Assembly: GCA_024278435.1 (NCBI GenBank)
Contig: JAJRTD010000247.1
Coordinates: 1 to 5,191, forward strand
Source: Gammaproteobacteria bacterium
GTDB lineage: Bacteria; Pseudomonadota; Gammaproteobacteria; SZUA-229
Length of the DNA stretch: 5,191 nucleotides
Direction of reading: 5' to 3'
Part shown: piece by piece, positions 1-5,191 of the stretch
Layout of the letters: each line of letters opens with the position of its first letter
How positions within the stretch are numbered: position 1 is the stretch's first letter
The notes under the pieces: generated by a model
Databases searched by the model: none
What the model saw: the letters and a program-made list of their open reading frames with translations, nothing else
Told to the model about the DNA's origin: nothing
Program-made: the position numbers and the translations under genes

Positions 1-9
1 GATTAACTA

Positions 10-38
10 TTGCAATAACAATGGCTTCCACGTATGAT
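10..38 (+). promoter_or_regulatory. Sigma70 promoter for tRNA-Val
   Basis: A -35 box TTGCAA (10-15) and a -10 box TATGAT (33-38) are separated by exactly 17 nt; each matches the sigma70 consensus at 4-5 of 6 positions. The predicted start is near 45, so the tRNA 5' leader would be only about 5 nt. The stretch between the -10 box and the start is rich in G and C (tcggcct), the kind of discriminator seen at stringently controlled stable-RNA promoters. The promoter may also serve thrS by read-through, since no convincing terminator follows the tRNA. The boxes are seen directly; activity and stringent control are inferred. Confidence 0.72.
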
Positions 39-49
39 TCGGCCTCCTC

Positions 50-126
<77 letters not shown>

Positions 127-131
127 ATTCA

Positions 132-206
132 AGTTGGCAGTCGTCAGTTGGCAGTAGGCAGTTTTTAACGCTTTTGCTGCCAACTGACGACTGCCGACTG
201 ACTACT
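132..206. repeat. Heptad inverted repeat, copy 1 (thrS leader)
   Basis: The left arm is a run of 7-nt units beginning with AGT (132-166, consensus AGTYGKC, e.g. AGTTGGC and AGTCGTC). The right arm (172-206) carries the same units in reverse complement (e.g. GACGACT, GCCGACT). The innermost units (AGTTTTT, TTTTGCT) depart from the consensus. Bases 136-154 and 177-195 are perfect 19-nt reverse complements. With one G-U pair the stem extends to 132-154/177-199 (23 bp). The loop includes AGTTTTTAAC and GCTTTTGCT, words also found in the other two intergenic repeats. No T-run follows the right arm, so it is not a standard intrinsic terminator. It could be a dispersed repeat, an RNase III site or a leader element for thrS; the function is unknown. 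Confidence 0.9.
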
Positions 207-229
207 TAGAAAAGCAAGCGGCCTTTAGT

Positions 230-246
230 AGTGGTCGCCACTGGAG
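230..246 (+). promoter_or_regulatory. thrS ribosome-binding site with adjoining hairpin
   Basis: GGAG at 243-246 lies 5 nt before the ATG at 252 and fixes that codon as the thrS start. Directly 5' of it, AGTGG (230-234) and CCACT (238-242) form a perfect 5-bp hairpin with a 3-nt loop, abutting the Shine-Dalgarno sequence. Such a helix could tune ribosome access. In E. coli ThrRS represses its own mRNA at a tRNA-like operator in the thrS leader, but I see no threonine anticodon-like loop here, so homology to that operator is not supported. Confidence 0.6.
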
Positions 247-251
247 AAAAC

Positions 252-2195
252 ATGCCTTTGAATGCCCCCGTGATCACCCTGCCTGATGGCTCCAAACGTG
301 AATTTGACGCGCCGGTAACGGTAATGGACGTGGCCGCTGATATCGGCCCCGGCCTGGCAAAAGCAACGCTGGCCGGCCGTGTTAACGGCGAACTGGTTGA
401 TGCTTCCTGTGTAATTAACAATGATGCCGAGCTGGCGATCGTCACTTCACGCGACGACGATGCGCTGGAACTGATGCGTCATGATGCTGCGCATATTATG
501 GCTCAGGCGGTACAGGAGCTGTTTCCGGGAACCCAGGTAACCATCGGACCGGCCATTGAAAACGGCTTCTACTACGATTTCGCCCGCGACAAGCCGTTTA
601 CCGACGATGACCTGAAAGTGATTGAAGACCGTATGCGGGAAATCGTAAAACGTGACCTGCCGATTGAGCGCGAGGTGATTGATCGGGATGAAGCCATCAA
701 GACCTTTGCCGAGCTGGGTGAGGATTACAAGGTACAGATTATCCAGGACATCATTCCCGAAGGCGAAGAGGTTTCCATTTATCGCCAGGGCGACTGGTTT
801 GACGTTTGCCGCGGCCCGCACATGCCGAGCACCGGCAAGCTGGGCAAGGGTTTCAAATTAATGAAAGTGGCCGGCGCCTACTGGCGTGGCGATTCAAATA
901 ATGAAATGCTGACCCGCATCTATGGTACCGCCTGGCCCGATAAAAAGCGGTTAAACGCCTATTTGCACCAGCTGGAAGAGGCAGAAAAGCGTGATCACCG
1001 CAAAATCGGCAAGAAACTGGATTTCTTCCATATGCAGGAGGAAGCGCCGGGCATGGTGTTCTGGCATGACAAGGGCTGGTCGATTTACCTGACGGTGCAG
1101 AATTACATCCGTGAAAAACTGCGCCAGCACGACTACCAGGAAATTCACACCCCGCAGATCGTTGACCGCAGCCTGTGGGAAAAATCCGGACACTGGGACA
1201 AGTTTGGTGACATGATGTTTACCACCCACTCGGAAAACCGTGACTACGCGATCAAGCCGATGAACTGCCCCTGTCACATCCAGGTGTTCAACCAGGGCCT
1301 GAAAAGTTACCGCGACCTGCCGTTGCGGCTGGCCGAGTTCGGTTCCTGCCACCGCAACGAGCCTTCCGGTACGCTGCATGGCCTGATGCGGGTGCGTAAC
1401 TTTGTGCAGGATGACGCCCATATCTTCTGTACCGAAGACCAGCTGCAGGACGAGGTTTCAGACTTTATCGACCTGGTCTACGAGGTTTATGCCGATTTTG
1501 GTTTCACCGATGTACAGGTAGCGCTGTCAACCCGCCCGGAACAGCGTGTTGGTGATGATGCAGCCTGGGACAAGGCCGAAAAAGCCCTGCAGGTGGCGTT
1601 GGACAACAAGAAACTGGACTGGAAGCTGCAGCCCGGTGAGGGAGCCTTCTACGGCCCGAAAATCGAATTTGTGCTGCGTGACTGCCTGGGGCGTGAATGG
1701 CAGTGCGGTACCATGCAGGTTGATTTCTCCATGCCGGGGCGCCTCGATGCGCAGTATATTGCGGCCGATGACAGCAAGCACGTGCCGGTAATGTTGCACC
1801 GCGCCATTCTGGGCTCGGTTGAACGATTTGTCGGTATTTTGATCGAAGAACACGAGGCCAAATTTCCGCTGTGGCTGGCCCCGGTTCACGCCGTGGTACT
1901 CAATATTACCGACAAACAGGCCGAATTTGCCAAAAAAGTGCAAAAAAGTCTTGTTTCGCAAGGATTTAAGGTCGAATTGGACTTGAGAAATGAGAAGGTA
2001 GGCTATAAAATTCGCGAGCACATTTTACAACGGGTTCCCTACATGCTGGTTATCGGCGATCGGGAGCTTGAAACGAATACAGTGGCCGTCCGCACGCGAA
2101 GCGGTGAGGATCTGGGAGCAATGTCAGTCGATGACCTTGTCAGCAGGTTCTCATTGGAGATCGCGAGCCGCGGTCATGCTGTTTTGGAGGAATAA
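252..2195 (+). CDS. thrS: Threonyl-tRNA synthetase (ThrRS)
   Basis: This cytoplasmic class II synthetase charges tRNA-Thr with threonine using ATP, and its N-terminal editing domain removes mischarged serine. The 647-residue protein (642 in E. coli) has the full family layout. An N-terminal TGS domain covers about 1-65. The editing domain (about 66-230) has H77-x3-H81 and C186-x3-H190, matching the E. coli HxxxH and CxxxH sites. The catalytic core (about 247-538) has motif 2 SCHRNEPSG with R368, motif 3 in [11 protein letters not shown], and zinc ligands C339, H390 and H516. The anticodon-binding domain starts near PLWLAP at 539. I chose ATG 252 over the in-frame GTG at 231 because it has GGAG 5 nt upstream and matches the family N-terminus (PVITLPDG). 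It ends 4 nt before infC. The last ~280 nt are visibly more A/T-rich than the body and contain a probable infC promoter. Confidence 0.98.
   Translation: MPLNAPVITLPDGSKREFDAPVTVMDVAADIGPGLAKATLAGRVNGELVDASCVINNDAELAIVTSRDDDALELMRHDAAHIMAQAVQELFPGTQVTIGPAIENGFYYDFARDKPFTDDDLKVIEDRMREIVKRDLPIEREVIDRDEAIKTFAELGEDYKVQIIQDIIPEGEEVSIYRQGDWFDVCRGPHMPSTGKLGKGFKLMKVAGAYWRGDSNNEMLTRIYGTAWPDKKRLNAYLHQLEEAEKRDHRKIGKKLDFFHMQEEAPGMVFWHDKGWSIYLTVQNYIREKLRQHDYQEIHTPQIVDRSLWEKSGHWDKFGDMMFTTHSENRDYAIKPMNCPCHIQVFNQGLKSYRDLPLRLAEFGSCHRNEPSGTLHGLMRVRNFVQDDAHIFCTEDQLQDEVSDFIDLVYEVYADFGFTDVQVALSTRPEQRVGDDAAWDKAEKALQVALDNKKLDWKLQPGEGAFYGPKIEFVLRDCLGREWQCGTMQVDFSMPGRLDAQYIAADDSKHVPVMLHRAILGSVERFVGILIEEHEAKFPLWLAPVHAVVLNITDKQAEFAKKVQKSLVSQGFKVELDLRNEKVGYKIREHILQRVPYMLVIGDRELETNTVAVRTRSGEDLGAMSVDDLVSRFSLEIASRGHAVLEE
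1983..2011 (+). promoter_or_regulatory. Probable internal promoter for infC within thrS
   Basis: TTGAGA (1983-1988) and TAAAAT (2006-2011) are 17 nt apart, each matching the sigma70 consensus at 5 of 6 positions, in the A/T-richer 3' end of thrS. Transcription would begin near 2018, about 180 nt before infC. E. coli infC is known to be served by internal promoters within thrS, which makes the position plausible. The bases also encode conserved ThrRS residues ([14 protein letters not shown]), so some of the match could be forced by coding; activity is inferred. Confidence 0.5.
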
Positions 2196-2202
2196 AACTA
2201 TC
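2186..2202 (+). promoter_or_regulatory. infC Shine-Dalgarno and rare ATC start codon
   Basis: GGAGG (2186-2190) lies inside the last codons of thrS, 9 nt before ATC at 2200-2202, which is in frame with IF3. No ATG, GTG or TTG occurs in that frame between the Shine-Dalgarno sequence and TTG 2281, which lies past the conserved IF3 N-terminus. E. coli infC starts with the rare AUU, and IF3 represses its own translation by rejecting such codons. An AUC start would keep the same autoregulation. The strong Shine-Dalgarno sequence would compensate for the poor start codon. Confidence 0.85.
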
Positions 2203-2721
2203 GCTGCACCAAAAAAGACGCGCGTAAATAGCGACATCACTTATCCTGAGGTCCGGGTTATTGATCACGAAGGTGAACAATTGGGCATAATGACGAGTGA
2301 GGACGCGCTACAGAAAGCTGCTAGCGTCGGACTGGATTTAGTTGAAGTTTCCCCGAATGCGGAACCACCGGTTTGCCGGATAATGGATTTCGGCAAGTAC
2401 AAGTTTGAAAACAGCAAGAAAAAGCAGGGTGCGAAGAAGAAACAGCGTCGTACCCAGGTCAAGGAAATCAAGTTCCGTCCTCGTACCGAGGTTGGTGACT
2501 ATAAGGTCAAGCTCAACAAGCTGACCAAGTTTCTTGAAGCCGGCGATAAGACGAAAGTCACCATGCGTTTTCGTGGACGTGAATTTGCGCATCAGGAACT
2601 GGGCATGGAGTTATTGCAACGGGTAGTAAAAGATCTGGAAGAGATCGCAACCGTTGAACAGATGCCGAATATGGAAGGTCGTCAGATGGTTATGGTCCTG
2701 GGACCGAAAAAGACAAAATAA
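2200..2721 (+). CDS. infC: Translation initiation factor IF-3
   Basis: IF-3 binds the 30S subunit, keeps it apart from 50S and checks start-codon/initiator-tRNA pairing. With the ATC start the product is 173 residues (180 in E. coli). The N-domain (about 8-72) includes [13 protein letters not shown] and the highly conserved [14 protein letters not shown] lysine-rich linker (about 73-84) leads to the C-domain (about 85-173), which has VKEIKFRP, the FRGRE motif at 124-128 and the C-terminal [12 protein letters not shown]. The start rests on the family N-terminus (a short basic lead-in before VNSDI) and the GGAGG 9 nt upstream. The longer reading frame from ATG 2068 overlaps thrS by 128 nt and adds non-family residues. 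It is the second gene of the thrS operon, 4 nt after thrS, and is probably also transcribed from the promoter inside thrS. Confidence 0.96.
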   Translation: MAAPKKTRVNSDITYPEVRVIDHEGEQLGIMTSEDALQKAASVGLDLVEVSPNAEPPVCRIMDFGKYKFENSKKKQGAKKKQRRTQVKEIKFRPRTEVGDYKVKLNKLTKFLEAGDKTKVTMRFRGREFAHQELGMELLQRVVKDLEEIATVEQMPNMEGRQMVMVLGPKKTK

Positions 2722-2796
2722 AGTTATGAGTTGTAAGTTATAAGTTTTAAGTTAACCGCATAAAAACTTACAACTTAAAACCTGTAACTTAAAACT
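2722..2796. repeat. Heptad inverted repeat, copy 2 (infC-rpmI gap)
   Basis: It begins at the base after the infC stop codon. Five 7-nt units starting AGTT (2722-2756, e.g. AGTTGTA, AGTTTTA) are followed by 5 nt (2757-2761) and five reverse-complement units (2762-2796, e.g. TACAACT, TAAAACT). Perfect 11-nt complements include 2729-2739 with 2765-2775 and 2743-2753 with 2786-2796. Fully in-register pairing gives about 25 Watson-Crick pairs plus 3 G-U of 35, so several slipped folds compete. The span is 75 nt, the same as copy 1 when counted the same way. Read on the minus strand, its centre gives AGTTTTTATG (2759-2768), shared with copy 3. It occupies most of the rpmI leader, where E. coli L20 represses rpmI-rplT. 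I see no T-run that would make it a terminator. Confidence 0.9.
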
Positions 2797-2819
2797 ATTT
2801 TTATTTGTGGAGAAGGCTC

Positions 2820-3017
2820 ATGCCTAAGATGAAAACAAACCGCGGTGCTGCAAAGCGTTTTCGCAAGAACGGTTCCGGTGGATTTAAACGTGGTCAGTCA
2901 CATCGTCGTCATATTCTGACCAAAAAGAGCACCAAGCGTAAACGTCACCTGCGTGATGATGCACAGGTGCATGAGAACGATAAGAAAATGCTGATACGCA
3001 TGCTGCCTTACGTGTAA
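2820..3017 (+). CDS. rpmI: 50S ribosomal protein L35
   Basis: L35 is a small, very basic protein of the large ribosomal subunit. The 65-residue product equals the E. coli length and shows the family pattern: N-terminal [14 protein letters not shown], a [11 protein letters not shown] core, and the KRKRHLR stretch. It ends in RMLPYV, like other L35 proteins. ATG 2820 is chosen because GGAG (2809-2812) lies 7 nt upstream and the protein then begins exactly at the family N-terminus; the in-frame TTG at 2805 precedes the Shine-Dalgarno sequence. It is followed 63 nt later by rplT. In E. coli, L20 represses translation of rpmI and the coupled rplT. Whether the L20-binding fold exists here is not visible to me. 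Confidence 0.97.
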   Translation: MPKMKTNRGAAKRFRKNGSGGFKRGQSHRRHILTKKSTKRKRHLRDDAQVHENDKKMLIRMLPYV

Positions 3018-3080
3018 GCGTATCGACGCGCAAGGGCATAGCCAATCAACAGTCACTAGAACAGAACAGAGTACAGAACA

Positions 3081-3440
3081 ATGCCAAGAGTAAAAAGAGG
3101 CGTACAGGCCAGAGCTAAACATAAAAAAGTTTTAGCCAAAGCAAAAGGTTATTACGGTGCACGTAGTCGTGTTTACCGGGTAGCACATCAGGCAGTTATT
3201 AAAGCCGGTCAATATGCATACCGTGACCGTCGTGTTAAAAAACGTACATTCCGTTCATTATGGATCGTTCGTATCAATGCGGCTGCCCATGAATGCGGAC
3301 TGTCATACAGTCGTTTAATCAACGGCCTGTCTAAAGCAGACATCGCCATTGATCGTAAAGTACTGGCTGACCTGGCTGTGCATGACATGGCTGCCTTTAC
3401 AAAAATAGCTGATAAGGCCAAAGAAGCACTCGCCGCTTAA
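3081..3440 (+). CDS. rplT: 50S ribosomal protein L20
   Basis: L20 binds 23S rRNA early in 50S assembly and, in E. coli, represses its own operon. The 119-residue product (118 in E. coli) starts MPRVKRGV and carries the conserved [18 protein letters not shown] and QAYIKAG-like stretch (here [13 protein letters not shown]), then the C-terminal INGL and IDRK segments. The upstream gap 3018-3080 has only a weak Shine-Dalgarno candidate (AGAG, 3068-3071) and two direct copies of ACAGAAC (3061-3067 and 3074-3080). Translation may therefore depend on coupling to rpmI. A strong terminator 50 nt after the stop makes it the last gene of the thrS-infC-rpmI-rplT unit. Confidence 0.98.
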   Translation: MPRVKRGVQARAKHKKVLAKAKGYYGARSRVYRVAHQAVIKAGQYAYRDRRVKKRTFRSLWIVRINAAAHECGLSYSRLINGLSKADIAIDRKVLADLAVHDMAAFTKIADKAKEALAA

Positions 3441-3454
3441 ATTTGCGGGTGTGA

Positions 3455-3474
3455 TTCAGGTAGCAGTACCTGGA
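3455..3474 (+). other. Small hairpin in the rplT 3' untranslated region
   Basis: CAGGTA (3457-3462) and TACCTG (3467-3472) are perfect complements around a GCAG tetraloop, and one G-U and one A-U pair extend the stem to 3455-3474. No T-run follows. It stands 16 nt before the main terminator and may stabilise the 3' end of the mRNA; no role is shown. Confidence 0.5.
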
Positions 3475-3490
3475 CAGGCTTGATCAGTAC

Positions 3491-3518
3491 AAAAGGGGGA
3501 GCGCGCTTCCCCTTTTTT
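3491..3518 (+). terminator. Rho-independent terminator after rplT
   Basis: The stem AAAAGGGG (3491-3498) with CCCCTTTT (3509-3516) is extended inward by a G-U, an A-T and a G-C pair to 11 bp closing a CGCG loop (3502-3505). Six T residues (3513-3518) follow the C run. This is a textbook intrinsic terminator, 50 nt after the rplT stop. It separates the ribosomal-protein operon from pheST. I found no phenylalanine-rich leader peptide before it, so it is not an obvious pheS attenuator of the E. coli pheM type. Confidence 0.93.
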
Positions 3519-3544
3519 ATTGTGAAACTGAAAAGAAAAAATTA

Positions 3545-3651
3545 ACCACAGAGACACAGAGGGCACAGAGTTTTTATGTTTTTTAAAGCGCCGGCGGCGC
3601 TTTAAAAAACAAAGCAAAAGCTTTTCTCTGTGCCATCTGTGTCTCTGTGGT
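3545..3651. repeat. Long inverted repeat with CACAGAG arms, copy 3 (pheS leader)
   Basis: The left arm 3545-3570 and right arm 3626-3651 are reverse complements over 26 positions with one mismatch (G3561 opposite A3635). The left arm contains CACAGAG three times (from 3547, 3555 and 3564; spacings 8 and 9 nt), so the arms are short-period repeats as in the two heptad elements. Just inside the arms lie AGTTTTTATG (3569-3578) and AGCAAAAGC (3613-3621, reverse complement GCTTTTGCT), words shared with copies 2 and 1. A separate perfect palindrome occupies the centre. It fills most of the 172 nt between the terminator and pheS, in which I find no convincing promoter. Arms of this CACAGAG type are, from memory, common in intergenic DNA of several proteobacteria; I cannot check that here. 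Confidence 0.92.
3577..3611. repeat. Perfect 16-bp palindrome nested in copy 3
   Basis: Bases 3577-3592 and 3596-3611 are perfect reverse complements around a 3-nt GGC loop. The tip is GC-rich (GCGCC/GGCGC) and the base is a T-run on the left and an A-run on the right. That is the reverse of an intrinsic terminator on either strand, since no T-run follows the GC stem. It sits in the loop of the larger inverted repeat, giving a stem within a stem. Its origin as an insertion into the core is suggested by comparison with copies 1 and 2, which lack it. Confidence 0.9.
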
Positions 3652-3675
3652 GAAAAAGATTTAAAAAATCCTTAA

Positions 3676-4725
<1,050 letters not shown>

Positions 4726-4728
4726 GAA

Positions 4729-5191
4729 ATGAAGTTTAGCGAACAATGGCTGAGAAGCTGGTGCCATCCCTCTGTCTCGACACAGGAGATGTGTGACCAG
4801 TTAACCATGGCCGGCCTGGAGGTCGATGGTGTGGAACCGGCCGCCGGTGACTTTACCGATGTTGTGGTTGCCCGCGTTGAGTCACTGCAAAAACACCCGG
4901 ATGCCGACAAGTTGAATGTCTGCCAGGTCAACGACGGCAAGGAGACGCTGCAGATTGTATGCGGCGCTGCCAACGTCCGTGAAGGACTGCTTATTCCCCT
5001 GGCCCGGGTCGGTGCTGTATTGCCTGGCGATTTCAATATCAAGCCGGCAAAACTGCGTGGTGTTGAGTCCTTCGGCATGCTGTGTTCTGAAAAGGAACTG
5101 GGACTGGCTGACAGTGCCGAGGGCCTGATGGAACTGCCGGACGATGCCCCGCTGGGCGAGAACCTGCGCGATTATCTCAAGCTGGATGACA
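4729..5191 (+). CDS. pheT: Phenylalanyl-tRNA synthetase beta subunit, 5' part
   Basis: The beta subunit completes PheRS, contributing tRNA binding and editing of mischarged tyrosine. The first 154 residues are in the window and the frame stays open to the edge; family members are about 800 residues. The start [11 protein letters not shown] and the [12 protein letters not shown] segment match the E. coli N-terminus. Residues about 40-150 form the OB-fold tRNA-binding (EMAP-like) domain, with [12 protein letters not shown] (56-67), VCGAANV (77-83) and [13 protein letters not shown] (108-120), ending in LKLDD. ATG 4729 is supported by GGGGAG (4716-4721), 7 nt upstream inside the end of pheS. With 3 nt between stop and start, translation is probably coupled, giving balanced subunits. 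Confidence 0.97.
   Translation, partial: MKFSEQWLRSWCHPSVSTQEMCDQLTMAGLEVDGVEPAAGDFTDVVVARVESLQKHPDADKLNVCQVNDGKETLQIVCGAANVREGLLIPLARVGAVLPGDFNIKPAKLRGVESFGMLCSEKELGLADSAEGLMELPDDAPLGENLRDYLKLDD

Noticed and set aside
132..206. CRISPR array
   Set aside because: The units are 7 nt, contiguous and inverted, with no 23-45 nt repeats or unique spacers.
231..251. GTG 231 as the thrS start, adding seven residues
   Set aside because: No Shine-Dalgarno sequence precedes it, it lies in the 230-242 hairpin, and ATG 252 has GGAG at good spacing and matches the family N-terminus.
951..2021. Open frames on the minus strand across thrS (951-1421, 1527-2021) and similar ones under pheS
   Set aside because: They are antisense shadows of strongly conserved genes, with no family resemblance or ribosome-binding signal.
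2068..2199. N-terminal extension of IF3 from ATG 2068
   Set aside because: It lies inside the conserved 3' end of thrS in another frame, the extra residues do not resemble IF3, and ATC 2200 has a strong Shine-Dalgarno sequence.
2767..2795. Promoter for rpmI in the AT-rich repeat (CTTACA, 17 nt, TAAAAC)
   Set aside because: Both boxes are weak and are by-products of the heptad sequence; the match is not better than expected in such AT-rich DNA.
3577..3611. Palindrome as a bidirectional intrinsic terminator or pheS attenuator
   Set aside because: On both strands the GC stem is preceded by Ts and followed by As, so no U-tract forms after the hairpin.

Overview
The window is a conserved translation-gene cluster from a gammaproteobacterium, in the order tRNA-Val(GAC) - thrS - infC - rpmI - rplT - pheS - pheT, all on the + strand. 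The protein sequences are close to the E. coli and Pseudomonas-type orthologues. A tRNA-Val directly before thrS is, as far as I recall, the Pseudomonas-like rather than the enteric arrangement. The large intergenic repeats and the Cys-containing PheS argue against an enteric bacterium. I cannot name a genus.

Layout. Positions 1-126 hold a strong sigma70-type promoter and a complete tRNA-Val with encoded CCA. Positions 127-251 are the thrS leader, which contains a long inverted repeat made of 7-nt units. thrS (252-2195) ends 4 nt before infC (2200-2721). infC appears to start at a rare ATC codon, as expected for IF3 autoregulation. A second heptad inverted repeat fills the infC-rpmI gap. rpmI (L35) and rplT (L20) follow, and a clear intrinsic terminator lies at 3491-3518. 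The 172 nt between terminator and pheS hold a third long inverted repeat with a perfect palindrome nested in its centre. pheS (3691-4725) and the 5' part of pheT (4729 to the window end) close the window.

How it works together. ThrRS and PheRS charge tRNAs, tRNA-Val is a substrate of translation, IF3 controls start-codon selection and subunit dissociation, and L35 and L20 are 50S proteins. thrS-infC-rpmI-rplT look like one operon with a probable internal promoter in thrS. pheST sits behind the terminator and needs its own promoter or read-through.

The genes are ordinary. The part worth a second look is the non-coding DNA. Three of the four gaps longer than 60 nt after the tRNA hold long inverted repeats with short-period arms, and all three share short core words (AGTTTTTA, GCTTTTGCT). 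They look like dispersed copies of one repeat family. They sit where E. coli has the thrS operator, the L20-sensitive rpmI leader and the pheM attenuator.
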